A stretch of DNA of 64,000 bases from positions 124,001 through 188,000 of the forward strand of contig NZ_QEII01000315.1 in the NCBI RefSeq assembly GCF_003347515.1, in the 5' to 3' direction. The translations under genes were made by a program, and so were the position numbers. Numbering within the stretch: the first letter of the stretch is position 1; every line of letters begins with the position of its first letter. The notes below the pieces were generated by a model. It saw only the letters and a program-made list of their open reading frames with translations, was not told where the DNA came from and did not search any database. The DNA comes from Rhodoferax ferrireducens (GTDB lineage Bacteria > Pseudomonadota > Gammaproteobacteria > Burkholderiales > Burkholderiaceae_C). Of the stretch, positions 44,521 to 54,296 are shown piece by piece.

Positions 44521-45528
44521 AAAAATCTGCAGACTGATCCAGTACGCAATAGCAGCAACGAAGGCACTGGCGGGAATTGTGAGAATCCAGGCCCAGATGA
44601 TGTTGCCTGCGATGCCCCAGCGCACGGCGCTGGCGCGCTGCGTGGCACCGACGCCCACGATCGCGCCCGTGATGGTGTGTGTGGTCGAGACGGGAATGCC
44701 CAGAATGGCCGCCGTGAACAGCGTGATAGCGCCACCGGTTTCGGCGCAAAACCCATGTACTGGCTTGAGCTTGGTCAGCCTTTGCCCCATGGTCTTGACA
44801 ATGCGCCACCCACCAAACAAGGTGCCCGTGGCGATGGCGGCGTAGCAACTCAGGACCACCCAGGTCGGTGGCGACGTGTCACCCACCGCCGTGTAGCCGG
44901 TGGCGATCAGCAGCATCCAGATAATGCCGATGGTTTTCTGTGCATCATTGCCACCGTGGCCCAGACTGTAAGCACCGGCCGACACCAGTTGCAGGCTGCG
45001 AAACCACTTGTCAACGCGACTGGGCGTGCTGCGGCGAAAGGCCCACGAGACGGCGATCAGCATCAACGAACCCAGCAGAAATCCCATCACCGGCGACACA
45101 AAGATGAACACCACGGTCTTCATCACGCTGCTCAGTACCAACGCCGAAGCGCCCGCCTTTACCATGACCGCGCCCACGATGCCGCCGATCAACGCATGGG
45201 ACGAGCTGCTCGGAATGCCGTAGTACCAGGTAATGAAATTCCAGCTGATGGCGCCGACCAATGCGCCGAATACGACGTGCACGTCCACCACACCCGGGTG
45301 GGCCAGGCCCTTACCGATTGTGGCAGCCACACCGAAATGAAAAATGAATATGGCCAGGAAATTAAAAACTGCCGCAAACAGCACCGCCTGCCCCGGCTTG
45401 AGCACGCCGGTGGACACCACAGTGGCAATCGAATTGGCAGCATCATGAAATCCGTTCATGAAATCGAACAAAATGGCCAGCACCACCAGCACAATCACCA
45501 CCCACAACCCGACCTGAACCGACGTCAT
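44518..45528 (-). CDS. pit: Low-affinity inorganic phosphate transporter (Pit)
   Basis: A 336-residue PiT-family permease for metal-phosphate/H+ symport. The two signature repeats are visible: DFMNGFHDAANSIATVVSTG near residue 25 and the C-terminal GIPVSTTHTITGAIVGVG near 275, with GIPSSSSHALIGGIVG in the middle. About ten membrane segments. Preceded by the DUF47 gene 12 bases upstream; the two form the usual pit operon. Confidence 0.94.
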   Translation of the reverse strand: MTSVQVGLWVVIVLVVLAILFDFMNGFHDAANSIATVVSTGVLKPGQAVLFAAVFNFLAIFIFHFGVAATIGKGLAHPGVVDVHVVFGALVGAISWNFITWYYGIPSSSSHALIGGIVGAVMVKAGASALVLSSVMKTVVFIFVSPVMGFLLGSLMLIAVSWAFRRSTPSRVDKWFRSLQLVSAGAYSLGHGGNDAQKTIGIIWMLLIATGYTAVGDTSPPTWVVLSCYAAIATGTLFGGWRIVKTMGQRLTKLKPVHGFCAETGGAITLFTAAILGIPVSTTHTITGAIVGVGATQRASAVRWGIAGNIIWAWILTIPASAFVAAIAYWISLQIF

Positions 45529-45540
45529 GACGGGCAGGCC

Positions 45541-46191
45541 TCAAGAGTTTTCGAGGACGATGCCCTCGATGACGTTGGCAACGTCCTCACACTTGTCGGT
45601 AATGGTTTCCAGCAATTCGTAAATCGCCTTGAGCTTGATAACCTCCCGCACATCGGGCTCTTCCCGAAAGAGGCGGCTCATGGCGCTGCGCATGACACGA
45701 TCGGCATCCGATTCGAGTTGATCGATCTCTTCACAGGTTTTCAAAGCGGCTTCGGCGGTTGCCGGATCGGCAATCTTGGCCAGCATGTACACGGCGTCGC
45801 GCACCCGCTCGCAGCATTTCACGCTGACGTCGGTCAGGCGCACGATCTCTTCGGTCATGTGGCGCACGTCATACAGCGCCATGGTCTCGGCCGAATCCTG
45901 AATCAGATCGGCAATATCATCCATCGTGTTGATCAGCGAATGAATCTGCTCGCGGTCAATCGGCGTGATGAAAGTCTTATGGATGGCCTTGTTGACCTCG
46001 TGCGTCACCCGGTCAGCGGCGCGCTCGGCGGTGTCTACTTCTTCGTTGTATTTTTGGCGCAGAACTGGATCGCTGTAGTTGGCCACCAGTTTGGCAAAGG
46101 CGCGGCCGGCCTCCACAATCCGGTCAGCATGCTGGTTGAACATTTCGAAAAAATTGCCTTCACGCGGCAACAACTTGGCAAACAGCATCAC
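45541..46191 (-). CDS. DUF47/PhoU-like protein, Pit partner
   Basis: A 216-residue helical protein of the PhoU-like DUF47 family, encoded beside Pit transporters and thought to regulate them. It has PREGNFFEMFNQHADR, ADRVTHEVNKAIHKTFITPIDREQIHSLI and TMDDIADLIQDSAE; the Asp/Glu clusters can bind metal. First gene of the pit operon. Confidence 0.9.
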   Translation of the reverse strand: MMLFAKLLPREGNFFEMFNQHADRIVEAGRAFAKLVANYSDPVLRQKYNEEVDTAERAADRVTHEVNKAIHKTFITPIDREQIHSLINTMDDIADLIQDSAETMALYDVRHMTEEIVRLTDVSVKCCERVRDAVYMLAKIADPATAEAALKTCEEIDQLESDADRVMRSAMSRLFREEPDVREVIKLKAIYELLETITDKCEDVANVIEGIVLENS

Positions 46192-46292
46192 TCACTCCAG
46201 AGAAAAATATCAGTCAGACGACGATTTTCTGACTGCCGGGAGTGTAACCGCCGCCCTCGCGCATACCGGTCCGCAGCGGCAAGGGAAACTGA

Positions 46293-46661
46293 TCAAGCAC
46301 CGCGGAAAATGAAATAGACCGCGCCCACCATGCAGAACGCCGCCCACAGGTAGTCCAGCTTGAACGGCTCCTTGAGATACAGCATGGCAAACGGCACAAA
46401 CACGGCCAGGGTAATGACCTCTTGCATGATCTTGAGCTGCGCCACACTGAAACCAGCCTGCTGAAACCCGATGCGGTTGGCCGGCACCTGCAAGGCATAT
46501 TCAAACAGCGCAATGCCCCAACTCACCCCTGCCGCGATATACCACGGCGCGGTGGCCAGGTTTTTCAGATGCCCGTACCAGGCGAAGGTCATGAAGATAT
46601 TGCTGCCGACCAGCAAGAGCACGGTTTGCAGGGACAGCGGAATGGATTGCAGTGCGTTCAT
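46293..46661 (-). CDS. DUF486 (DMT-like) membrane protein
   Basis: A 122-residue protein with four membrane helices: LLLVGSNIFMTFAWYGHLK, GVSWGIALFEYALQVPANRIG, AQLKIMQEVITLAVFVPFAM and the C-terminal YLWAAFCMVGAVYFIF. This is the DUF486 pattern, a small drug/metabolite-transporter-like family of unknown substrate. Length is normal with the start at 46661. Confidence 0.88.
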   Translation of the reverse strand: MNALQSIPLSLQTVLLLVGSNIFMTFAWYGHLKNLATAPWYIAAGVSWGIALFEYALQVPANRIGFQQAGFSVAQLKIMQEVITLAVFVPFAMLYLKEPFKLDYLWAAFCMVGAVYFIFRGA

Positions 46662-46701
46662 GCCCGGAATTATCCCGTAGCCATCATCCAGCGCCAGATA
46701 C

Positions 46702-46740
46702 GAAAAAGCGCCCCCGCAACCTGGGTTGCGGGGGCGCTTC
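46702..46740 (-). terminator. acnB terminator
   Basis: A 15-bp GC-rich perfect stem (AGCGCCCCCGCAACC with its complement) with a 2-base gap, followed on the minus strand by TTTTTC. Confidence 0.85.
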
Positions 46741-46782
46741 AAAGTAGTCACGCCCAGCCAGTGCCGGGCCGCGTCAGTTTGT

Positions 46783-49380
46783 TTAAACCGCGACGCTGTC
46801 CTTGACGGAGGCGGCTGCGTCCGTGTAGTCCTGCACCTTGTCAAAGTTCAGGTACTGATAGACCTTGTCGCTGGCGGCCGTCAGCACGCCCATGTCGGCC
46901 ATGTACTCGGCTTTGGTCGGGATGCGACCCAGCTTGGAACAGATGGCAGCCAGTTCGGCGCTACCCAAGTACACAAAGCTGTTCTTGCCCAGACGATTCG
47001 GGAAGTTGCGCGTTGAAGTCGAGAACACCGTAGCGCCCTCTTTAACCTGCGCCTGATTGCCCATGCACAGGCTGCAACCCGGCATTTCCATGCGCGCACC
47101 AGCAGCGCCGAGCACGCCATAATGGCCTTCTTCGCTCAACTGCTTGGCGTCCATCTTGGTGGGCGGTGCCATCCACAGCTTGACCGGGATGTCGCGCTTG
47201 TTTTCCAACAGCTTGCTTGCGGCGCGGAAATGGCCGATGTTGGTCATGCAAGAGCCGATGAAGACTTCCTCGATCTTGGCACCGGCGACGTCGGACAGCG
47301 TTTTCACATCGTCTGGATCGTTCGGGCAGGCCACGATAGGCTCGTGAATATCCGCCAGATCAATCTCGATGACGGCAGCGTAGTCAGCATCGGCGTCGCC
47401 CTTGAGCAACTGGGGGTTGGCCAACCAGGCTTCCATCGCCTTGATACGGCGGTTGATGGTGCGCACGTCGGAGTAACCGGTGGCGATCATCCACTTCAAC
47501 ATCGTGATGTTGCTGGTGATGTACTCGATGATTGGCTCTTTGTTCAGATGCACGGTGCAACCACCGGCGCTGCGCTCAGCGGAGGCATCGCTCAATTCGA
47601 ACGCCTGCTCCACCTTGAGGTCGGGCAGGCCTTCAATTTCCAGGATGCGACCGGAGAAGATGTTCTTCTTGCCCTGCTTGGCCACCGTCAGCAAACCGGC
47701 CTTGATGGCGTACAGCGGAATGGCGTTAACCAGATCGCGCAGCGTGATGCCGGATTGCATCTTGCCTTTGAAACGCACCAGCACGCTCTCGGGCATGTCC
47801 AGTGGCATGACGCCGGTAGCGGCACCAAACGCGACCAGACCGGAGCCGGCGGGGAAACTGATGCCGATTGGGAAGCGGGTGTGGCTGTCGCCGCCAGTGC
47901 CCACGGTATCGGGTAACAACATGCGGTTAAGCCAGCTGTGGATGATGCCGTCACCGGGACGCAGCGGCACACCGCCGCGGGTGCTCATGAATTCAGGCAG
48001 CTCGTGGTGCATCTTCACGTCCACCGGCTTGGGGTAGGCGGCCGTGTGGCAGAACGACTGCATCACCAGATCGGCGCTGAAGCCCAGGCAAGCCAGATCC
48101 TTCAGCTCGTCGCGGGTCATCGGGCCGGTGGTGTCTTGCGAACCCACGCTGGTCATTTTGGGCTCGCAGTAAGTACCAGGGCGAACGCCCTGGCCTTCCG
48201 GCAAACCGCAGGCACGACCGACCATTTTTTGCGCCAGCGTGAAGCCTTTTTTGGTGTCTACCGGGTTTTGTGGCAGACGGAACAACGTGCTGACCGGCAG
48301 GCCCAGGGCTTCGCGCGCCTTGGACGTCAGGCCACGGCCAATGATCAGCGGAATACGGCCACCGGCGCGCACTTCGTCAAACAGTACCTCGCTCTTGACC
48401 TTGAACTCGGCAATCACCTTGCCATTTTTGAGTGCCTTGCCGTCATAAGGCCGCAATTCCACCACGTCACCCATGTTCATGGCGCTCACGTCCAACTCGA
48501 TTGGCAGGGCACCCGAGTCTTCCATGGTGTTGTAGAAAATCGGCGCAATCTTGCTGCCGAGGCAGACACCGCCGAAGCGCTTGTTCGGCACGAACGGAAT
48601 GTCTTCGCCCGTGAACCACAGCACCGAGTTGGTGGCGGATTTGCGTGATGAACCGGTACCGACCACATCGCCGACGTAGGCCACGAGATTGCCCTTGGCT
48701 TTGAGCTCATCAAAGAACTTGACCGGGCCACGTTTGCCGTCTTCTTCCGGAACGATGCCGGGACGGGCGTTCTTGTGCATCGCCAGGGCGTGCATGGGGA
48801 TGTCGGGACGGCTGAAAGCGTCAGGCGCGGGCGACAGGTCATCGGTGTTGATTTCGCCTTCGACTTTGAACACGGTGAGCGTGATCGATTGCGGCACTTC
48901 GGGGCGCGAGGTAAACCACTCGGCATCAGCCCAGCTCTGCAGCACGGCTTTAGCTTGCGCGTTGCCCTTGTCGGCTTTTTCCTTGACGTCATGGAACTGG
49001 TCGAACATCAGCAAGGTTTTCTTCAGCCCATTGGCGGCCACTTCAGCCACGACCGCGTCGTCGAGCAAGTCCACCAGCGGGCTGATGTTGTAGCCGCCGA
49101 GCATGGTGCCCAGCAGTTCCGTCGCTTTTTCACGGGAGATCAAGGGGCATTTTTCGGTGCCATGTGCCACGGCAGCCAGGTAGCTGGCTTTGACCTTGGC
49201 CGCGTCATCCACGCCAGCCGGTACGCGATGCGTGATCAGGTCCACCAGCGTGGGCTCTTCACCCTGCGGTGGATTTTTCAGCAGCTCGATGAGCTCGCCG
49301 GTTTGCTTGGCGGACAAGGGCAATGGCGGAATGCCGAGGGCGGCGCGTTCGCCGACGTGGACACGGTAGGTTTGCAACAT
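46783..49380 (-). CDS. acnB: Aconitate hydratase B
   Basis: Interconverts citrate and isocitrate in the TCA cycle. The 865-residue protein has the AcnB-specific N-terminal HEAT-like and swivel domains (NTDDLSPAPDA, GSSRKSATNS near residue 240) before the catalytic domains, the reverse of AcnA order. Iron-sulfur ligands are in FIGSCMTNIGHF and PGCSLCMGN. Start at MLQTYRVHVGERA with AAGGAG upstream. A hairpin lies in its leader, and the next gene upstream encodes an unknown secreted protein. Confidence 0.97.
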   Translation of the reverse strand: MLQTYRVHVGERAALGIPPLPLSAKQTGELIELLKNPPQGEEPTLVDLITHRVPAGVDDAAKVKASYLAAVAHGTEKCPLISREKATELLGTMLGGYNISPLVDLLDDAVVAEVAANGLKKTLLMFDQFHDVKEKADKGNAQAKAVLQSWADAEWFTSRPEVPQSITLTVFKVEGEINTDDLSPAPDAFSRPDIPMHALAMHKNARPGIVPEEDGKRGPVKFFDELKAKGNLVAYVGDVVGTGSSRKSATNSVLWFTGEDIPFVPNKRFGGVCLGSKIAPIFYNTMEDSGALPIELDVSAMNMGDVVELRPYDGKALKNGKVIAEFKVKSEVLFDEVRAGGRIPLIIGRGLTSKAREALGLPVSTLFRLPQNPVDTKKGFTLAQKMVGRACGLPEGQGVRPGTYCEPKMTSVGSQDTTGPMTRDELKDLACLGFSADLVMQSFCHTAAYPKPVDVKMHHELPEFMSTRGGVPLRPGDGIIHSWLNRMLLPDTVGTGGDSHTRFPIGISFPAGSGLVAFGAATGVMPLDMPESVLVRFKGKMQSGITLRDLVNAIPLYAIKAGLLTVAKQGKKNIFSGRILEIEGLPDLKVEQAFELSDASAERSAGGCTVHLNKEPIIEYITSNITMLKWMIATGYSDVRTINRRIKAMEAWLANPQLLKGDADADYAAVIEIDLADIHEPIVACPNDPDDVKTLSDVAGAKIEEVFIGSCMTNIGHFRAASKLLENKRDIPVKLWMAPPTKMDAKQLSEEGHYGVLGAAGARMEMPGCSLCMGNQAQVKEGATVFSTSTRNFPNRLGKNSFVYLGSAELAAICSKLGRIPTKAEYMADMGVLTAASDKVYQYLNFDKVQDYTDAAASVKDSVAV

Positions 49381-49414
49381 GGTCAACTCCTTATTAATCA
49401 ATGAAAATGGTTCC

Positions 49415-49434
49415 AGTCCCTTATGAAAGGGACT
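49415..49434. terminator. Hairpin between the secreted protein gene and acnB
   Basis: AGTCCCTT-atga-AAGGGACT, a perfect 8-bp stem; on the minus strand it is followed by GGAACCATTTT. It may terminate the upstream gene or act in the acnB leader. Confidence 0.5.
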
Positions 49435-49445
49435 TGATGTGCTAT

Positions 49446-49985
49446 CTATTTGGTAATGATCACGGCGGGCGCATCGAGTATGCTGGGCGCGGGATTCTTG
49501 ATCAACCGCTGAGCCACGGCGGCCTGATCCGGACTCATGCATTCATCGGCCAGTCGCTGCCCGAGCTTCTGATTCATCAGCATGGACTTGTTGGCCAACT
49601 GCAGCCACACGGCCCCGATCTTCTGGTCTTCCAGTCGGATGGCGCCCGTGCTGGTGACCACCGGAAACATACGGTATTTCTGCTGTTTGATTTGCACATC
49701 GAAGTAGCCCGGCGATTTTTCGTCGGCCGTCAAAGTGACAAAAGCACCCAATTCGCACGGCAACTTGCCCTGGTAGACCCGCTCGGCAATGGCCAGTTCG
49801 GCCGGCGTCAAGGCGGCCTCTGCGGCCATGATGCCTGCCGCAATCTGATTGGCTGTGGTTTTGGCTTCCACTCGACTGGCCGTCGGCTGTTTGGCCTTTT
49901 TGACTGTTTTCTTGGCAGGTTCCTGCGCCATCAGCGCAACGGGCAGCACCAACAGGAAAATAGATGCGAGAAGTTTTTTCATCAT
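49446..49985 (-). CDS. Secreted protein of unknown function
   Basis: A 179-residue protein with a signal peptide (MMKKLLASIFLLVLPVALMA, then AQEP). The mature part has a Lys-rich start, an IAERVYQGKLPCELGAFVTL segment with one Cys, and a second Cys near residue 150 (LADECMSPDQ), which could form a disulfide. No family is recognised. It lies upstream of acnB in the same direction, separated by a hairpin. Confidence 0.75.
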   Translation of the reverse strand: MMKKLLASIFLLVLPVALMAQEPAKKTVKKAKQPTASRVEAKTTANQIAAGIMAAEAALTPAELAIAERVYQGKLPCELGAFVTLTADEKSPGYFDVQIKQQKYRMFPVVTSTGAIRLEDQKIGAVWLQLANKSMLMNQKLGQRLADECMSPDQAAVAQRLIKNPAPSILDAPAVIITK

Positions 49986-50008
49986 TCGTAAGCTCAGTTA
50001 GGGGGTCT

Positions 50009-51136
50009 TTAGCCGAAAAAATAGGCCCGGGCTTCATCGGGGAGATGTCGACCGGTCTGGTGTGCCCGCTCCAGCACTTGCCAAAAATAGCGGTAACTTG
50101 CACGGTCATGCAGTTTTCCGTCGTAAGAAATGGGCGCCCAGTCGGCCTGCGCGGCGGCCATCACGATAGTTGTCGCCAGCTCAATTTCTTGCGCCTGGGG
50201 GGCAAAAGCCTCCAGAATCGGCCTGATCTGACTCGGGTGAATGCTCCACATACGGGTGTAGCCCAAGGCGCGCGAGGCCCGGGTGGCAGCCGCCTGCACA
50301 GCACCCATATCGTTGAATTCGGTTACCACACAATGGGCCGGTACTTTGCCAAAAGCATGGCACGCTGACGCTATTTCGAGCTTGGCACGAAGCACCAGCG
50401 GGTGCGTGAACTGATCCAGTTCCATGCTGTGCTGGTCGGCATGAATGCCCATCGCGCTGGCCGGAATCGCGCCACCGTGGCTTGAGACAAAGTCCATCAA
50501 ACCAAAACTGATGGACTGAACCCGGGGATGCGCCGCAATCTCGAAGGCGCGATGAACGGCGGCCGGGGATTCAATCAATACATGCAGCGGCAAAAGATCC
50601 GTGCGCCCGGCCTTGAGGGCGGCCCGATCCACCCATTGCACCGCCTGCTCGACCTCTTCGACCGTCTCAATCTTGGGAATCATCAAGTGACACAAGCTGG
50701 TGGCCGCGCCGCCAACAATGATGTCCACATCCTGCCCAAACGCCGGGTGATCCACCGGATGCACCCGCACCGCAACGCGGACAGCAATGCTATTTACTAC
50801 AGTTTTAATAGCTACTTGCGCTTGATTGGCGAGGGCTACGACCATATTGGCATGGTCCTTTTCGCCCCCCACCGGGGCGCCATCTTCGCAGTCCAGCGTC
50901 ACGTCAAAAACGCAGGCGCCGAACTCCTGGGACATTTCAGCCTGCAAAGCCAGGCTCTTGCGCATCCGCGCCTCCACGCCGCAATAATGGTCACACACCG
51001 GCAAGGAAGCCGCTGTGGACTGAGCGCCAAGAAGAACGTCGCGTGGATGCCGACGCGCCCCCACGCTTGCCACTTCGTGCGCTACGCGGCCCCCCGAGAG
51101 GTCCTTCGCGCCTTGGGACAGCCCGGCGGCACTCAT
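50009..51136 (-). CDS. CitE-like HpcH/HpaI-family CoA-ester lyase
   Basis: A TIM-barrel protein like citrate lyase beta subunit / malyl-CoA lyase. It shows RKSLALQAEM, FDVTLDCEDGAPVGGE, VRVHPVDHPAF, LHVLIESPAAVH and SFGLMDFVSSHGG. The substrate (malyl-, methylmalyl- or citramalyl-CoA) is not shown. Two stretches are repeat-derived: the first 24 residues (G-run repeat) and an insert around residues 98-115 (LANQAQVAIKTVVNSIA) from the GCTAT repeat. The true start is uncertain: ATG 51136, GTG 51073 or GTG 51064. It lies 12 bases after mdh. Confidence 0.82.
   Translation of the reverse strand: MSAAGLSQGAKDLSGGRVAHEVASVGARRHPRDVLLGAQSTAASLPVCDHYCGVEARMRKSLALQAEMSQEFGACVFDVTLDCEDGAPVGGEKDHANMVVALANQAQVAIKTVVNSIAVRVAVRVHPVDHPAFGQDVDIIVGGAATSLCHLMIPKIETVEEVEQAVQWVDRAALKAGRTDLLPLHVLIESPAAVHRAFEIAAHPRVQSISFGLMDFVSSHGGAIPASAMGIHADQHSMELDQFTHPLVLRAKLEIASACHAFGKVPAHCVVTEFNDMGAVQAAATRASRALGYTRMWSIHPSQIRPILEAFAPQAQEIELATTIVMAAAQADWAPISYDGKLHDRASYRYFWQVLERAHQTGRHLPDEARAYFFG
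50787..50842 (+). repeat. Dispersed repeat inside the CitE-like gene
   Basis: Plus strand: GCTATTTACTAC, TTTTAATAGCTACTTGCGC and GGCGAGGGCTAC, the block order of the family (here reversed relative to the listed minus-strand copies). It is translated in frame in the lyase. Confidence 0.7.
51055..51110 (-). repeat. G-run repeat at the 5' end of the CitE-like gene
   Basis: Minus strand: TCGGGGGGCCGCGTAGCGCA then GTGGCAAGCGTGGGGGC; the ends match the 41-base copy in the FAD dehydrogenase gene with equal spacing. Confidence 0.6.
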
Positions 51137-51148
51137 CGCGTCCAGGAC

Positions 51149-52135
<987 letters not shown>

Positions 52136-52257
52136 GGCGAGAACTCCAGAAGTGTTGTGAAACGGGTGCTGGTGGTGGCTCTTCACTGTTGCCGGAGCCC
52201 CCCAGAATGCGCGTCAAGTTTACTCTGGAAAACCAGGCCTCGTCAACTTGTCTTATG

Positions 52258-52269
52258 TCTTATATAAGA
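52258..52269. promoter_or_regulatory. TCTTATATAAGA palindrome between mdh and gntR
   Basis: A perfect 12-bp palindrome in the divergent gap; a further TCTTAT half-site lies just left (52251-52256). It is a good candidate operator for the adjacent GntR regulator and may also be the -10 region. Confidence 0.55.
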
Positions 52270-52312
52270 TATGATTCGGCTTGTCCCCAAAACTTGCGTG
52301 GGTCAATCCTCC

Positions 52313-53116
52313 ATGTCCGCCACACCCGTCCCTTCAGCTGGTATCACACCTACAAACCCCGACAGCGGCAGCATCGCCGGCGGTCAGCTCACGCCCGCTT
52401 TCAGCCCTTTGTACCAGCAAATCAAGGGCTTGATACTGAACAGCCTGCGGCTTGGCGAATGGAAACCGGGCGAAGCCATTCCCAGCGAAATGGAGTTGGC
52501 CGCACGCTTTCGCGTCAGTCAGGGCACAGTACGCAAGGCGATTGACGAACTCGCCGCCGAGAATTTACTGGTGCGTCGTCAAGGCAAGGGCACTTTTGTG
52601 GCCACCCACGCCGAGCAGCATGTGCAGTTTCGCTTCCTGAAACTCGTCCCCGACAGCGGCACTCCGGGCAGCGAAGGCCCGGCCCAGCGCGACATTGTTG
52701 AATGCCGTCGCGCTCGCGCCAGCGCCGACGTTGCGCGGGCGCTGGCATTGCGCACTGGCGACCCCGTTCTGCAAGTCCGCCGGGTTTTGAGTTTTGCCGG
52801 CTCGCCCACAATTTTGGAAGACATCTGGCTACCCGCCGCCCCCTTCAAAGGTTTGACCGCTGAACGCCTGGCCAACTACCAGGGCCCCATGTACGCCTTG
52901 TTTGAAACCGAATTCAATGTACGCATGGTGCGCGCCGAAGAAAAAATTCGCGCGGAACCCGCCACCGACGGGCGTGAAATGCTATTGAAGGTAGAACATG
53001 GCGCACCATTGCTGAGCGTGGAGCGCATCGCCTACACCTACAAAGATGTTCCCATGGAACTGCGCCGCGGCTACTACCGCACCGATACCCATCACTACCA
53101 CAACACCTTGAGCTAG
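52313..53116 (+). CDS. GntR-family (HutC subfamily) regulator
   Basis: A 267-residue regulator. A short disordered start is followed by the winged helix (YQQIKGLILNSLRLGEWKPG, IPSEMELAARFRVSQGTVRKAID) in residues 35-100 and a UTRA effector domain (DPVLQVRRVLSF, PTILEDIWLP, PLLSVERIAYTYKDVPMELRRGYYRTD). Its position before sdhCDAB and divergent from mdh suggests control of TCA genes; the ligand is unknown. ATG 52271 in frame is an alternative start but touches the palindrome. Confidence 0.88.
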   Translation: MSATPVPSAGITPTNPDSGSIAGGQLTPAFSPLYQQIKGLILNSLRLGEWKPGEAIPSEMELAARFRVSQGTVRKAIDELAAENLLVRRQGKGTFVATHAEQHVQFRFLKLVPDSGTPGSEGPAQRDIVECRRARASADVARALALRTGDPVLQVRRVLSFAGSPTILEDIWLPAAPFKGLTAERLANYQGPMYALFETEFNVRMVRAEEKIRAEPATDGREMLLKVEHGAPLLSVERIAYTYKDVPMELRRGYYRTDTHHYHNTLS

Positions 53117-53400
53117 AAGAGCCATGGAATTCAAAGACCGCGAGTCATCACTCCCCTGCAAAATCGGCCTTGCTTGTGAGAGTTTGCCGGCAGATCAGTG
53201 CAGTTTGTCAAGCTCGCGTCAGGCTACGGCAAACGATGCACTGCGATGGGGCAAATACGATTTGAAACGCTATTTTTATGACAAAAATTACCCGCCTCGA
53301 CCAGCCCAAGCCGAGATCCATGCTGCATTGCAATAGAATTTCAGGGTAACCAGCTCTTTGCCAGTTACCAAGCAGTTACTCAAAACATAGAAAGCCAAGT
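53117..53400 (+). other. Leader region upstream of sdhC with possible pseudoknot
   Basis: No gene is supported; a 70-codon frame at 53124 lacks a family match and a ribosome site. GTTTGCCG (53182-53189) pairs with CGGCAAAC (53227-53234), and CAGTGCA (53196-53202) pairs with TGCACTG (53237-53243); the two helices interlock as an H-type pseudoknot. A TAGAAT near 53334 could be a downstream -10 box. Confidence 0.4.
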
Positions 53401-53847
53401 ATGTCCGAATCAGCGACAAGCTCCGCGAAAAAGCGCCCCGAGTTCCGTAACATCAACGCCTTCACCGACCTTCCCACCTACCGGTTGCCCCTTGCAGGCC
53501 TCGTGTCGATCTTGCACCGCGTCAGCGGGGCCATCATGTTTATCCTGATGCCCTTCATCATCTGGATGTTTGACAACTCGGTTTCCTCCGAAATCTCTTT
53601 TGCCAAATTCAAGTCGGCGTTCAATATCGGCATGTTGGGCCTACCGGGCTTCATTTGGAAACTGGTCGCACTGGCGTTGATCTGGGCCTATCTGCACCAC
53701 TTCATCGCCGGCATTCGTCACCTCTGGATGGACACCCATCACGACGCGGTCAGCAAGGAGTTCGGCAGATCGTCCGCCACGTTCACGCTGGCCGTGAGCA
53801 TTGGCCTTGCGGTCGTGCTCGGCGCCAAGCTGTTTGGCCTCTATTAA
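53401..53847 (+). CDS. sdhC: Succinate dehydrogenase cytochrome b556 subunit
   Basis: Membrane anchor of complex II. The 148-residue protein has NINAFTDLPTYRLPLAG, the quinone-site SILHRVSGAIMF and HHFIAGIRHLWMD, with three membrane helices and the heme-binding His. First gene of sdhCDAB. Confidence 0.95.
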   Translation: MSESATSSAKKRPEFRNINAFTDLPTYRLPLAGLVSILHRVSGAIMFILMPFIIWMFDNSVSSEISFAKFKSAFNIGMLGLPGFIWKLVALALIWAYLHHFIAGIRHLWMDTHHDAVSKEFGRSSATFTLAVSIGLAVVLGAKLFGLY

Positions 53848-53863
53848 TTAAAAGGAACACACC

Positions 53864-54229
53864 ATGTCTGTTAATTACGGCTCCAAACGCATCGTTGTCG
53901 GCGCTCACTACGGTCTGCGTGACTGGCTCGGCCAGCGCGTGACGGCAGCCTTGATGGCCCTCTTCACCTTGCTGGTTCTGGCCCAGGTGATTTTCAGCAA
54001 GGGCCCGATCGGCTACGACCAGTGGGCTGGCATCTTTTCATCCCAGTGGATGAAGGCATTGACCTTCACCGTCATCATCGCCCTGCTGTACCACGTCTGG
54101 CTCGGCATGCGCGACATCTGGATGGATTACATCAAGCCAGTCGGACTGCGCCTGACCCTGCAGGTTTTTACCATTGTCTGGCTGGTCGCTTGCGCTGGCT
54201 GGGGTATTCAGATCCTTTGGCGCCTCTAA
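53864..54229 (+). CDS. sdhD: Succinate dehydrogenase membrane anchor subunit
   Basis: A 121-residue, three-helix membrane protein (GLRDWLGQRVTAALMAL, HVWLGMRDIWMDYIKP) completing the heme b and quinone site with SdhC. AAAAGGA precedes the ATG, 16 bases after sdhC. Confidence 0.93.
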   Translation: MSVNYGSKRIVVGAHYGLRDWLGQRVTAALMALFTLLVLAQVIFSKGPIGYDQWAGIFSSQWMKALTFTVIIALLYHVWLGMRDIWMDYIKPVGLRLTLQVFTIVWLVACAGWGIQILWRL

Positions 54230-54296
54230 GACGTCCAGACAAGACGTTTACAAGCCACCTCCGGCCGCTTCTGACAACCAAGACTCAACAAGAATC

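Noticed and set aside
44677..46317. 546-codon open frame opposite pit and the DUF47 gene
   Set aside because: Composition is typical of an antisense shadow, and both real genes on the minus strand have family motifs throughout.
53124..53336. 70-codon frame between gntR and sdhC
   Set aside because: No family pattern, no ribosome site, and it covers the pseudoknot-forming sequence; more likely leader DNA.
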